From the NCBI GenBank assembly GCA_963855995.1, contig OY979731.1, forward strand, positions 4,930,942-4,994,941: a stretch of DNA of 64,000 nucleotides. The letters run 5' to 3'. The stretch comes from Muricea muricata (lineage: Eukaryota; Cnidaria; Anthozoa; Malacalcyonacea; Plexauridae). Shown piece by piece: positions 1 through 10,293 of the stretch. Position 1 is the stretch's first letter, and the number at the start of each line of letters is the position of its first letter. Made by a program: the position numbers and the translations under genes. The notes beneath the pieces are model-generated. The model had not been told where the DNA came from. It was given only the letters and a program-made list of their open reading frames with translations, and made no database searches.

Positions 1-322
1 AAATCGACATAAATAAAGATGCTTGATTTGTCATGGTTCATGGTGGATTGCAAATGGCAGTATTAACTTGTCCAATTATAGTGTTTTTGAAAATGATAGG
101 AGCGCGTGTTTTCGCCAAAATGCACAAGGAGTCACATCATTACTTGTTTATACTATAACAAGAAAAGCATACGGCTATTCGCCTGTAACCATGTTACGAA
201 AGTGGACAGAAATCCCCAATAATTCTTAAAGTCTTATGTGAACAACAGAAACATTTAATCATTATATTTTCCCATCCAAATCAACCAGATTTCAATCTAG
301 CGGAATCATCAAGTATTTCTGA
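1..322. other. No gene seen
   Basis: No coding signal or splice-flanked exon was recognised. The stretch ends where a long inverted-repeat element begins at about 323. Confidence 0.4.
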
Positions 323-845
323 CTTGAAACAACCGATCCGAACGTCGTAACCCAGTAAGATTATTATCAGATTATTGTATCCAATAAAATATAAGACTCT
401 CACGGTTAGGATTAGGGTTGAAGTTCGGGTCAGGGTTCATTTTATATGCATGAAATGACAATTCCAATTAACAATTAGATTACGAGCTCGAGATTTCTAT
501 GCGATGATAGTTGATGAGGGCGAAGCCCGAATCAGCTATCAACACATAGAAATTGAGAGAGAGTAATCTAATTGCTTCAGTAGAATCTGAGATAAATAAT
601 TGAATCATAAGCCATTTTGTTAAAAATAATATTACATATTGTCTTTGAATTGGAAAAATACGCCAGGAAAATTGTTGTTTTGCTACTCGCTATCTATCGA
701 GGAATAGATAGCGAGTAGAGTAGCCAATCAAATTACAGTACTTGCATTAGTATGCTAGTATGATTCTACTAATAAGCATTAGAAACACCAAACGTTGTAA
801 CCAGTAATTTTATTGGGTTACAACGTTCGGATCAGCTGCTTGAAA
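323..845. mobile_element. Composite inverted-repeat (non-autonomous DNA) element
   Basis: The ends at 323-358 and 811-845 are inverted copies of each other, both carrying a variant of GTAACCCARTAA next to a GATCCGAACGT-like segment. Inside are two further hairpins: 493-553, with a loop around GAGGGCGAAGCCC, and 683-718, with the arm CTACTCGCTATCTAT. No transposase ORF is present. The interior 462-790 recurs at 27885-28290, so this is a dispersed family. The exact outer boundary and target duplication are not resolved. Confidence 0.6.
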
Positions 846-1034
846 GCGCACGTCTTACAGCTTGAATATGTACAAGTTCGTCTCTACGAACCGTACAGTG
901 TATTACTCAAGGACATGATGATTTTAAATTTGTATTAAGTTGAAGTTACTTCACAAAATATACGCTAACGATACACGCGCAAAACGTTTGCACGAGTAAC
1001 TTTTAAATGGATTTAATTTCTACATTGTCATACT
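846..1034. other. No gene seen
   Basis: AT-rich spacer between the inverted-repeat element and a LINE remnant; nothing recognised. Confidence 0.35.
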
Positions 1035-1545
1035 TCCGTATGAAAACAGAACTTATCAGAATAGGTATTATAACAGGACTCCCAGAGCATTTAACAGTCT
1101 ACCACCACATATCCGTAGAGCGGATGTAACCATTCGACAATTTATGACACACACAACTGAGCTTGTATATGAAATTGATGTTCCACAAACTTTCAAAACT
1201 GTTTGTTGTAAGTGTCATTCGTGTCGTCCTTTGTCCAGTCTTGTATATAAAATGTGTTGTTAGTAGATGAGTCATTTGCTGACCTCAGAATACTTTACAT
1301 TTTGGCTTTTGTTATCAGAATTCACAAAGTTCTTGTGGTTACTAGGCAGTTTTATAGTGATTACTTGACAGTTTCATACACTTCATTCATCCGATTATCT
1401 TTCTGAGGGCAGCGAATAACCAAAATCTTGTAAAAATTGTTTGTATAATTTAGGTACCATGTTAATGAAGCAATGAGCTCTGTAGGGCTTACCGGTGAGG
1501 TTTGACAAAGCTTTTTATATAAATAAATAAACTGCCAAATACTCT
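1035..1545 (+). mobile_element. LINE 3' remnant (RT C-terminus and 3' UTR)
   Basis: A short plus-strand frame at about 1076-1165 reads RTPRAFNSLPPHIRR, matching the conserved tail of many LINE reverse transcriptase ORFs, where an R-T...WNSLP..I motif precedes the stop. It is followed by about 350 bp of non-coding sequence ending in AAATAAATAAA, like a LINE 3' UTR. The coding part is short and broken, so this is a dead 5'-truncated copy. Confidence 0.45.
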
Positions 1546-1995
1546 CTGGTTTACTGAGTCCCGAGGCCAGCCCGACAATTCAGACGTGCTATGCAAATAT
1601 TTGTATTCCAAGGGCGGTAATCCATCCAATCTTTATATTCCAAGGGCGATAATCCATTCAAAAAGGACCTGGGGGTATGATTCCCTAATTTTTTTTAGAA
1701 CTTTAGTACAGGCACTGGATTTTTAAATGTACTTTACTATAAACTCCTATTCTATATTACTCCTATTGTTAATGCAATGAATTCATTTATAGCGGTATAA
1801 AGATATTAAAAACTGTTGTGTGGGCACGTCGAAATATTTTGTTACGATTAAATAACATCTATAAATTTTAATAAAATTCGAACTAAGGGGAAGTAGTTAG
1901 ATATTCTTGCCCCACACTTCAAAAAGTGAGGAGGCAGCACACCCCCCAGGATTGACGCCCTTCCTCCCTTTGGTATGTGACCTACTTAATTTATA
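1546..1995. other. No gene seen (possible later exons of the GPP34 gene not found)
   Basis: The minus-strand GPP34-domain gene should continue toward lower coordinates, but no further exon could be recognised here. The direct repeat TTCCAAGGGCG occurs near 1607 and 1648. Confidence 0.3.
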
Positions 1996-2003
1996 CTACT
2001 GAC

Positions 2004-2241
2004 CTTTATCGATAGTGGGATATGTTCGTTTCATTCCAAACCACTTGCTTTCTTTACCAATGATGCCTTTCTCCACAAAATAATCGAGAACAACTGAAAC
2101 ACAGTTCTTGTCGGGATCACCTATGACGCAATATTCGATCCAGTCTTTTAGTTCTCTCATTTTACCGCGGCCATGCACGGCAATCATCTCACTGAAACCA
2201 GCGGCATCCAGAAATGAACCAGTTTTGCTGCTGTCCCGAAC
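2004..2241 (-). CDS. GPP34 (GOLPH3-like) domain protein, second exon
   Basis: This minus-strand exon starts after an acceptor (ATCTAG, 2247-2242) and reads VRDSSKTGSFLDAAGF, then a stretch with DWIEYC, a segment VVLDYFVEKGIIGKES and KRTYPTIDKG. That order (D.tptG..LDea, then lverGil...e, then yPt.d) is the middle and late part of the GPP34/GOLPH3 phosphoinositide-binding fold. The phase (0) matches the end of the exon at 3752-4093. The frame would stop at 1996, but a GTCAGT donor at 2003 and the absence of the expected C-terminal helices suggest at least one more exon further left. Family members bind PI4P at the Golgi; that role is inferred, not seen. Confidence 0.6.
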
Positions 2242-2250
2242 CTAGATAAT

Positions 2251-2519
2251 ACAAATAGTATTATTATATACTGAGTGTCAAAGTTCAATTATTCCTGTTT
2301 CTTATTGGTTAAGAGCATATCACGTGATAGTGGAGAAATTCTACTGTCTCCCTGGCAACGTAGCTAAGCGGTGGACATTACTTTTATTCACCGGTAAATA
2401 ACAAATCCACAGAGCCTCACGGAGCCATGTCAGGTAAAAGGTAATCCTTTTTACACATGTTTCATTGATTTGTGGTACTTTTCTTCTCTTTTGACACTCA
2501 GTATATAATAAAATACTTA
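2251..2519. mobile_element. Inverted-repeat element inside GPP34 intron
   Basis: The segment at about 2253-2280 (TATATACTGAGTGTCAAA) returns as its reverse complement at 2488-2515, leaving about 210 bp between the arms. This is a MITE-like organisation without coding capacity. Confidence 0.5.
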
Positions 2520-2653
2520 TTGACTGAGACCTCGGGAAAGCAGTATGTTTTGTGGACCCTCGACTGTCGATGTTTCCCTCGGCTTCGCCTCGGGAAACAT
2601 CGACAGTCTCTGGTCCACAAAACATACTGTTTCCCTTGGTCTCAGTCAATAAG
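2516..2653. repeat. Near-perfect palindrome, about 138 bp
   Basis: Arms begin CTTATTGACTGAGACC and end GGTCTCAGTCAATAAG, with the turn in CTCGGCTTCGCCTCGG near 2584. The arms remain complementary almost throughout. It lies in the intron of the minus-strand GPP34 gene. Confidence 0.75.
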
Positions 2654-2758
2654 TGTTAAATATATAACGAAAGGACAAAGGTTTAGTGCCACTGCAGTGT
2701 CAAACTGTTTCCTACAAAAGTTTACAAAAAATCGTGAAAAACTTTCTTGTGACGAACT

Positions 2759-3045
2759 CCCGTGATAGACTATATAACTTTTGATCGAGCACCCTGAAAT
2801 TGGTAAAATTCCAAGGGTTGGTGGCGAAATGTCGTAAATACGGAAAAAATAGCCTTGCGAAATTTTGTTGATATTCGTATTACGCACGAAAAAGCCAACC
2901 ACCACATTTGAGTCGAAAGTGGTTGGCTTTCTCGTGCGTAATACAAACATATACAAAATTCGCAACCTTCGCAGGGCTACATTTTCCTTCTGTGCTGAAA
3001 CATTTTGTTCGTGTGTCCTGAATCAAAACTTGGTCTATCACGGGA
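2759..3045. repeat. Nested inverted repeats
   Basis: The outer arms at 2759-2788 and 3020-3045 share CCCGTGATAGAC and its complement. An inner hairpin at 2877-2944 has the arm GTATTACGCACGA and an AAGCCAACCAC stem. Both lie in the GPP34 intron. Confidence 0.55.
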
Positions 3046-3751
3046 ATTGTTTTTTGCAATTACAATTTTTGAGTGATGTAACTAGACATGCAACTGATCA
3101 TAAGGTTCGAGTTTGTATACATATCCAGTCCAACATGACCACACAAATCAGTGAACTCCATAAAGACTGGAAAGATAACTCAATATAAAGCTCCTATGTT
3201 CGGATGAATCCAATATGGCGGACAATGAGTGCTGTCTAGTAGGGCAAAATCACGCGTGGATTTTGTGTGTGTTGTCCGAGGCCTAATAATGTGGCCAATT
3301 TTCATAGGGCGGCGTAAAATAAATAGAGACTGGAGCCTCGAGCTCACCTACACAAAGAGCTTCAAATTGGATTAAAGATGACGGGCCAAGTTATCCTTCC
3401 AGTATTTATAGAGTTCACTGGTACAAATACGAATGTTACGTAACTTGTGACAGAATTATAATATGACTGTATCAGATTACCGAATTCATGTAAACCAATA
3501 TAATTCAATACCCTATGGTTTCAACAGAAACCGAATAAGTTCGATCCGGATTGTTACTCAATCGGAATTCCTGTAAAAACCCCCTAAAATCCAGTCGAAA
3601 CATCCCATAACAATTTTTTAGACAATTCACACAGATCTGTATTTGGCACCAAGTCGCAGTAACCAATCAGACGTGTTAAAATTATCTTGTTTATTTAAGG
3701 CCAGTCAAAAAGATTAGTAATAAAAATGATATTTAAACTTCTGTGTTATAC
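3046..3751. other. Intron sequence, nothing further recognised
   Basis: Remaining part of the GPP34 intron; no exon-like ORF with splice sites and no further clear repeat seen. Confidence 0.35.
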
Positions 3752-4093
3752 CTTGATTACTGATTTGACGCAGTCATCTGTTAGTTTTCCCTTCATGTTG
3801 ATATCAATCTTGCCAGCTGCCCAAAGATCCAGAATAAGAGCAGCATAGGCACAAGAGATCAATTTGTCCGAAGTTCGTCTTCCATTCACCGTGCCAAGAC
3901 CTCGATGATACCACAAGAAGCAATAACCTTCGCATAATTTCATTTGCCTTTTAGCTATACCGATTTTGTCAAGCTTCGGTAATATTTGACAAATAAAGTT
4001 GTTCACTTTTGCAGGTATGTTTTCCGATTCACCAGAATTACTCCCCAGCGCCGCAGCAACGCCACCCGCAACACCGCCAGCTGCTGACGCCAT
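3752..4093 (-). CDS. GPP34 (GOLPH3-like) domain protein, first recognised coding exon
   Basis: Starts at the ATG at 4093 (MASAAGGVAGG; the Gly/Ala-rich start is low complexity) and runs 114 codons to a GTATAA donor after ATC AAG. The core LISCAYAALILDLWAAGKID resembles the conserved GPP34 helix (L..cL..a.l.dL...GrI.l) that precedes the D..ptG segment, and the next exon (2004-2241) supplies exactly that continuation in phase 0. An in-frame TAG lies just upstream of the ATG. The 1.5-kb intron between the exons is full of inverted repeats. The N-terminus differs from vertebrate GOLPH3, so a divergent GPP34 paralogue is more likely than the orthologue. Confidence 0.6.
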
Positions 4094-4099
4094 TTCCAC

Positions 4100-5557
4100 A
4101 GATATGGTGCAACACTACGGCTAAGATTTCGACTTTTGGTTCCAGCTTTGCGTAAGACTCTGAAGACTCGTGGTTAGTTCTTACGCAATGCTGAAATTTC
4201 CATTAACAACAAGTTTTAGTTCCAAAATCTTTATATTTACCTACACAGACCACAGGATTTGCAATTTAGAATACACGCTAGCAAGCATGAGATACCATGA
4301 TTTAAGAAAAAACAGTTGAAAAACATTCTCTAAACTAACGAACGCAAAAAGAATACGAATTAAAGTAATTTCTGCTAGTAATGACGTTTGTCATGTTACT
4401 CTTAGTTTAAGGGCGAAAGGACGAAAAAATTTGCCTGACTACGGTAGAAATCGAACCTACAAGCACAGAATGGGGAATGACTTGAAGGGCTAAAATGGGA
4501 GCTTGGAATTACCCTTTTTGTCTTGGGAATTGCAAGATTCCATGCACTGGGAGTCTGGGATTCATTGGCAAAAAAAAAGCCCAATAGAAAATGGAAATGA
4601 AATTAAGATTTGAGCAGGGCAGCCACCAAGACTATGGAATTTGTGCTTTTTGACAATGGATTTAGTCAAAATTTGGGCTGGAAAATGGGAATAGAACACA
4701 CACCCCCTTTCAGGACCTTGTACAGAGAATAAACAGTTGGGGCATCTAGAAGTGCGACTATTTTTATGCAATTGACTGACTGGCCAGAATTATAAGAGCA
4801 GCCAGTTAAGCATTTCTTTAGGACAGAAAAGGCAAATGAGGGGATAGAATCTGCAGAACAAACGTGTGCAATGCTACATGAATGCACAGACTAATTGGTG
4901 ATGTGTGGCAACACAAACTTTGAAGGTTCCGACTCAAGTACCCTTCTGTTTATTTTCTATTCTGTGCTACAACCTTTGGAATCCAAGATAAATAATTAAT
5001 CACAGAGTATGCGAAATATGTCCACTTTACAATCATGCAATGCATGGCACAATCTTTTTGCCAGGATGAATGACATCAGTCATCAATTATTCTGACAGGT
5101 TGTTAAAATAGGGACACATATGCTTGCATGAGCCTTATGTATTCTTTATTTGTGCCTCTGGATAAACCAATAAAAAAACACCTTTTTCGTAACACAAAAT
5201 TTAGTGGAACATGAAAACACTAGAACATAAAAAGACGAAGCCTTCAAGTTGAAATTTTGCTACCCTCCAGAGATACCCTACACCAGTCATACGTAAGGAT
5301 TAGGAATCATTTGCCTTGGCCTTTGGTAATAAGTTAACATACCAATCAGTTAATTATCAATCTCATACCTGAGGCTGCTTCAACCTGCAAACAGGCATTG
5401 CTCTGGGCACAAGGTTAAACTTTGGCTAAGCCCTCCCCCCTGGGTAGGGAAGCAGCCAGGTCAGGGCATCCACAAATAATTTGTACATAGTGCTGCCCTC
5501 ACAGGGGGTGGGATGGACAAAGAGATAGGAACTGAACTCATGAAACGATTAGTATAG
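4100..5557. other. Gene-poor stretch
   Basis: Several short open frames on the minus strand show no domain or splice signature. At 4440-4460 there is a GGTTCGATTTC-like B-box on the minus strand, which hints at a tRNA-derived SINE, but no A-box was found. Confidence 0.35.
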
Positions 5558-5718
5558 GTAATAGTATAATTTCGAGTGCAATTACGGATAAACAAGCACG
5601 AGTGAGTTTTTAAAAACTGCAAAATAGCGCGAGTCCGAAGGACGAGCGCTATTTGCGGTTTTTAAAAACTCACGAGTGCTTGTTTTCCGTAATTGCACGA
5701 GAAATTATACTATTACTT
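5558..5718. repeat. Palindromic fold-back element, about 160 bp
   Basis: The arms TAATAGTATAATTTC...GTGCAATTACGG and their complement end at 5718. The turn is near 5638 in GAGTCCGAAGGACGAG. Arms are nearly perfect over about 70 bp, with several small differences. Confidence 0.7.
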
Positions 5719-6015
5719 ATTAATAACATAAAAAGGAAATGTTCAAACAAGCATTTTGTACTTACAACTTCGCATTATGCAAGTGCACTCATTCTCGAAT
5801 TTCTTCGCTTAAAAAATTCATGTTTATAAAAGCCATGGCCAAAAAATTTATGTACAAAGTTCCAGCATACTTTAGAGTTTGTTTTGTGACCATAATTGTC
5901 AGAGAAGAATTCCAAATTGTGTTGAAATTTCGACGAAATCTTTAAGCAAACGTGAAAATTCGGCCGCCATATTTTTGGTTTTTCTGCGAGTAAATCCCAT
6001 CGCTCAAAGAGCTCA

Positions 6016-6098
6016 TTACAGATTTTTGCACTGTTGTTACAGATTTTTGCACTGTTGTTACAGATTTCTGCACTGTTGTTACAGATTTTTGCACTGTT
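6016..6098. repeat. 21-bp tandem repeat, four copies
   Basis: The unit TACAGATTTTTGCACTGTTG repeats every 21 bp, with one T-to-C change in the third copy. Confidence 0.85.
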
Positions 6099-6599
6099 CT
6101 GGGTGATGTTTGGGATTAAATGCACTCGAATCAACCAATCACAGCCCAGAAACATTTCCTTGTATATTATTAGCATAATAATACATAACATATGCTTTGA
6201 TATTGACCCCGACAATATGGCCATTCTGCAAGAAAGCTCTGAACCAAGTGTTAATAGATGTTTATCTTTACTGGTGCATAAATATGTAGTCAATATAATT
6301 ATACAATAGCATTCTAGGTTGAAATATTGTAGCTTAGTTGCTTAATGAGTACACAGAGTTGTTTGATATTAGACAATTATCTATTGTTCAATTAAACTAC
6401 AGTGTTGGAACAAGCGGCCGCAGATCAAATATATACAAAGTCGTTTATAATACTTCGCGGCTCGCGCCTGTTTCGACTTTGATGATTTGATTTACACAAC
6501 AAATACAACTATAACCCGTTAAGATTATTACAGGTGAAAATATCACTTAAGTCACAAATTACCTACGTTTAACGAGTCCAAATTTTGCATAAAACTTAC

Positions 6600-6621
6600 G
6601 CATTAAATCTTCGATCGACAT
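6600..6621 (-). CDS. Candidate first coding exon (MSIEDLM...) of an unidentified gene
   Basis: On the minus strand an ATG at 6621 opens seven codons (MSIEDLM) plus one base and meets a consensus GTAAGT donor at 6599-6594. The upstream sequence is locally GC-richer and has an ETS-type CCGGAAGT box at 6642-6649, 20 bp before the ATG, as in many housekeeping promoters. No downstream exon with a matching phase (1) was found at lower coordinates, and the GPP34 exon has a different phase. It could be a chance combination. Confidence 0.25.
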
Positions 6622-6640
6622 CGCAGTCAGTCACTAGATT

Positions 6641-6649
6641 ACTTCCGGC
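6641..6649 (-). promoter_or_regulatory. ETS-family site candidate
   Basis: Minus strand GCCGGAAGT immediately upstream of the candidate exon at 6600-6621. ETS/GABP sites of this form are typical of broadly expressed animal promoters. Single-site evidence only. Confidence 0.25.
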
Positions 6650-7139
6650 TTCGATGAAAATGCGGAAACGGACACACGGAGACGGAGGAGTTGCTTGCGG
6701 AGAGGTGGAAGTTATGCGAATATACTAGTGCTTTAGTCAGGGCGCTCTTTAAAGATAGGTTACAGTCTCTTTTGCGCATCGGTTCTGCTCACACCAAAGA
6801 GGAACCACAGATGTAAACACTGTACTTGTAATTAGATTAGAGGTAATTTGCATTGGAGATAATGATAAGCAGTACTAATTCTATTTTTGTATGGTAATGA
6901 TAAACAGTGCTAACAACTTCCATATCTTTATCCATGCACACAAGTCAAAAAGTAAATATGTAGTGAGTATATAGGACCACCTTAAATGTAGTAGATTTTG
7001 AGTTTGCTTCTCACACGTATGGTCAGAGGCCCAGAACATCCTTCGTCAACACATGGATAAAAAAAATTCGGATTTTGACCAATAAATGTGGAAATAAGCT
7101 TAAACACGAAACCAAGGCTGAGGGGCCGTGACCCATTCG

Positions 7140-7756
<617 letters not shown>

Positions 7757-7818
7757 CATTTCGCTCTGTCTATATGTCATTGAGCACTCTTTTGTATTTC
7801 GCTAACCAAAACTAGCAC

Positions 7819-7959
<141 letters not shown>

Positions 7960-8020
7960 TTTAATTTATACAAATATACAAATTTATAGTGTTCTCTCGA
8001 TTAAAATTTTATTGTTTTGA

Positions 8021-8067
8021 GCTTTCGACTCGGTGCTTCGAGTCTTCATCAGAAAGATGGATCCATC
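8021..8067 (-). ncRNA. Hammerhead-ribozyme-like core, Penelope-like element relic
   Basis: On the minus strand the order is CTGATGA (8052-8046), a 6-bp stem GACTCG/CGAGTC with a six-base loop (8044-8027), then GAAA (8026-8023): the conserved core of a hammerhead with a small stem II. The palindrome GATGGATCCATC (8056-8067) upstream could form stem I. A stem III partner for the GCTC after GAAA was not found and one extra A follows CTGATGA, so the copy is probably degenerate. Hammerheads of this type are known in Penelope-like retroelements. Confidence 0.4.
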
Positions 8068-8288
8068 AAGTTAAAGTTCAATTTTTGTGTTTTCCCACTG
8101 CAAAAACCCATGGAAAAAAACCAGTATGTTTTGTGATTGCTCGACCGTTTATATTGCACCCAACTTCGAAGTGGTAATCTAGCGAAGTAATAATACCTCA
8201 ATAAATTAATTAATGTTCATTATCTACCTAGTAGCAACATGCACGCTATACACCTAACGCAATGGTAATCTGGCTCCCTAATATCACA

Positions 8289-8375
8289 CCAAAGTCCTTG
8301 ATTCGCTGTCATGTCCAGTCACTGTCACACCAGTACCATTCTCTGAGGTCATATCACTGTAGACGGCAATAGCTT
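8289..8375 (-). pseudogene. Decayed FReD exon 4 of the main family, inverted orientation
   Basis: The minus strand reads AVYSDMTSENGTG then VTVTGHDSESRT, nearly the same as the end of exon 4 in the cluster (AVYCDMTSENGTG...). The conserved Cys codon TGT has become AGT. The splice donor GAG|GTATGA has become TTG|GTGTGA. The 5' part of the exon is missing. It is the only copy on this strand and lies 7.5 kb from the cluster. Confidence 0.75.
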
Positions 8376-8980
8376 TCGTTTTATTGTTAGCATTGTAAAT
8401 TAGTTGATTTATTAACGCGTGTATACTTTTGGACTGGATATTCTACGTTCCATGTAGTATTCCATTACGTATTAACTTATTCTTAATATGGATTTTGTTC
8501 ACATTACGTAATATTAAGGATTACCTAGCTAATTACTATATTTAATTAATTTTTGACAAATATGTATTTTTTTCATAAAAACACTCATATTATAAATGTG
8601 TCAATTATTACTACTTTTAATTAAACGAACCGAAGGAAGGAACACCGAGAATTACTTGCTAGAATTTAAAGCTGCACAAATGAGGCTTAACAAGGTGCGC
8701 GAAATTAAATCGCGCGAATTCAAAATGATACGACGCGAGTTTTAATACAAGTAAGGTATGACACAAAGTGGTTTTTGTGCATGGATTATCGCTGTGTTTG
8801 TAGTTTATTGTTGAAAACCATGATGCTGCTAAGAGAGCTGTTTTAAATGTAGCTTATGCCTGGGGACGAAATTGCAACAAAATGACGTCACTGATGATCT
8901 ATATTGACTCAATTCATCCTGGTGAGCTCCAAATATATCTGGAGTGAGAACTCGAGAGCCAAACAAAAGTAAAACCAAAG
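8376..8980. other. No gene seen
   Basis: AT-rich, with a small hairpin (GCGCGAAATTAAATCGCGCG near 8697). No supported exon. Confidence 0.35.
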
Positions 8981-9136
8981 ATGGCGGAAATTGAAGGAGC
9001 TGTAAGTCCTCAATTGAGCACACTGATTCATCCTCGCCAACGTAGTGTTTGCGTGGAACATATATTCCTTGTTTTTGTTGTATTTATTTTGTGTCTTGCA
9101 CCTCTTCTATATTTAATATCTTGCAAAATCTTATAG
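8981..9136 (+). CDS. Small single-helix protein ORF (51 residues) or first exon plus retained intron
   Basis: The ATG in AAGATGGCGG opens MAEIEGAVSPQLSTLIHP and continues into a hydrophobic helix (residues about 28-47, ending LLYLISC) before TAG. The seventh codon is followed directly by GTAAGT, so the ATG part may instead be a 21-nt first exon (8981-9001) spliced to 10087-10293. The segment 9036-9136 is a paralogue of 10131-10240: the helix is the same in both (FLVFV.FILCL.P.LYLISCK). No known family recognised. Either form would be a short single-pass membrane protein. Confidence 0.35.
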   Translation: MAEIEGAVSPQLSTLIHPRQRSVCVEHIFLVFVVFILCLAPLLYLISCKIL

Positions 9137-9256
9137 CTACGTTCGAAAAAAGCGCACGACTCCAAGGCAACATAACAGGTTTAAAGCAAAACAGAGCACA
9201 ACAATAAAGCAGTATTTTACAAGCTTGATTAGTCGAAAAAGACGTCTTTTTCCACT
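9137..9256 (-). pseudogene. GPCR relic (intracellular loop 3 / TM6)
   Basis: The minus-strand frame reads GKRRLFRLIKLVKYCFIV then VLCFALNLL, matching residues 233 to about 257 (GKRRLLREIKRIKSCFIV) of the intact GPCR 1 kb away. Homology stops at 9257, exactly where a terminal inverted repeat begins. TM7 is not recognisable. It is a fragment of a duplicated receptor gene. Confidence 0.75.
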
Positions 9257-9442
9257 TAAGCCTGGTTCACTCTTGTCGTAAGAATCGGGGATGACTTCAC
9301 CTGGCCGATGTGATCGAGTGAATTCTACACTATTGCAAAAGCAATCTAATATTTCTCTCTCACTTTCGTTTGTTAACATGTTCATACACATACGTGAGAA
9401 GGAGAAAATCTCGGATTCTTACGACAAGTGTGAATCAGGCTT
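9257..9442. mobile_element. MITE with 29-bp terminal inverted repeats
   Basis: The ends 9257-9285 and 9414-9442 are inverted copies (27 of 29 match), starting AAGCCTGRTTCAC and containing TTGTCGTAAGAATC. Total length is about 186 bp with no coding capacity. It truncates the GPCR relic. No clear target duplication was identified. Confidence 0.75.
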
Positions 9443-10086
9443 TGGAGTTCATGCACCAGGTCGTCAGGTTGTCTTTGGGAATGAGCTAGCATGCTTATGA
9501 CAACATAAACATGTCACGTGAGCTAATTTACACGTTTCCCATTGGCTAATAAGAAATGATGAGAGGCCATTTCCAGCTCAGCCACTAAATATACATCTGG
9601 ACATTAACCATTTGGCGCTGGAATGAGCATGCGCAAGTATCGTTGGAAAGTATTTCGTATTTAGCTAGTGAACACAGCAGTAATGGCAATGATTGTGGCA
9701 GACATTGTACAGACAAGGATTGTGACACCTTGGCAACACGTATGCGCACTATGTTAACCTCATCTCGCTTAAATTGATATCATTGCACTAATTCACTTTA
9801 ACTTCCTTTTATTTATTGGATTTTAGGCGCAATTATTTTTGTAGGTACTATTCATTTCCTTACCAGGGACGCCGGAACTGGAAGCGACAGGAAGGGCAGC
9901 TGTCCCCTTGCCTTTTGTTCGGAGGGGCAGGTGGGATGTGTTCTTCAAGAACGCTATCATCCGAAATGCCGTTTTGTATAAATGTGTCAAGCCTTGTATT
10001 TGGTCGTTATGAGTTGCAGTTCGTACTGTTTAATCATGTGATTCTGAAAATAAAAATTACTCGTTTTCGCTTTTCGTTGATTTTAG
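9443..10086. other. Spacer, no gene seen
   Basis: Contains an open frame with GGAGG-like low-complexity character but no domain. If the two small-protein exons belong together, this is intron sequence. Confidence 0.35.
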
Positions 10087-10293
10087 TGTGAACAGGGGGA
10101 GCTGCTCGAAGTTCAACGATTCAAATCTCGTGTCAACGTAGTGTTTGTATGGAACATATTCCTGGTTTTTGTTGCATTTATTTTGTGTCTTGTACCTGTT
10201 CTTTATTTAATATCTTGCAAAAGTTTACGTTCAAAAAGTCCTACCTCTCTGATTAGGCAAAGTCAGCTTCCTATTTCAGAAACTAGAATTTAG
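10087..10293 (+). CDS. Candidate terminal exon of small single-pass membrane protein
   Basis: After an acceptor (TTGATTTTAG) the frame reads CEQGELLEVQRFKSRV, a helix (NIFLVFVAFILCLVPVLYLI) and a Ser/Thr/Lys-rich tail ending at TAG. Spliced to 8981-9001 it would give 75 residues in frame. Its last 18 bp overlap, tail to tail, the end of the GPCR on the other strand (stop at 10276). The same convergent layout is seen in the decayed copy at 8981-9260, which argues that this segment and the GPCR were duplicated together. Function unknown. Confidence 0.35.
   Translation, partial: CEQGELLEVQRFKSRVNVVFVWNIFLVFVAFILCLVPVLYLISCKSLRSKSPTSLIRQSQLPISETRI

Noticed and set aside
5775..6293. 172-codon minus-strand frame with NSAKICN repeats
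   Set aside because: The repeat is the 21-bp tandem array; the rest has no domain and overlaps plus-strand frames equally long.
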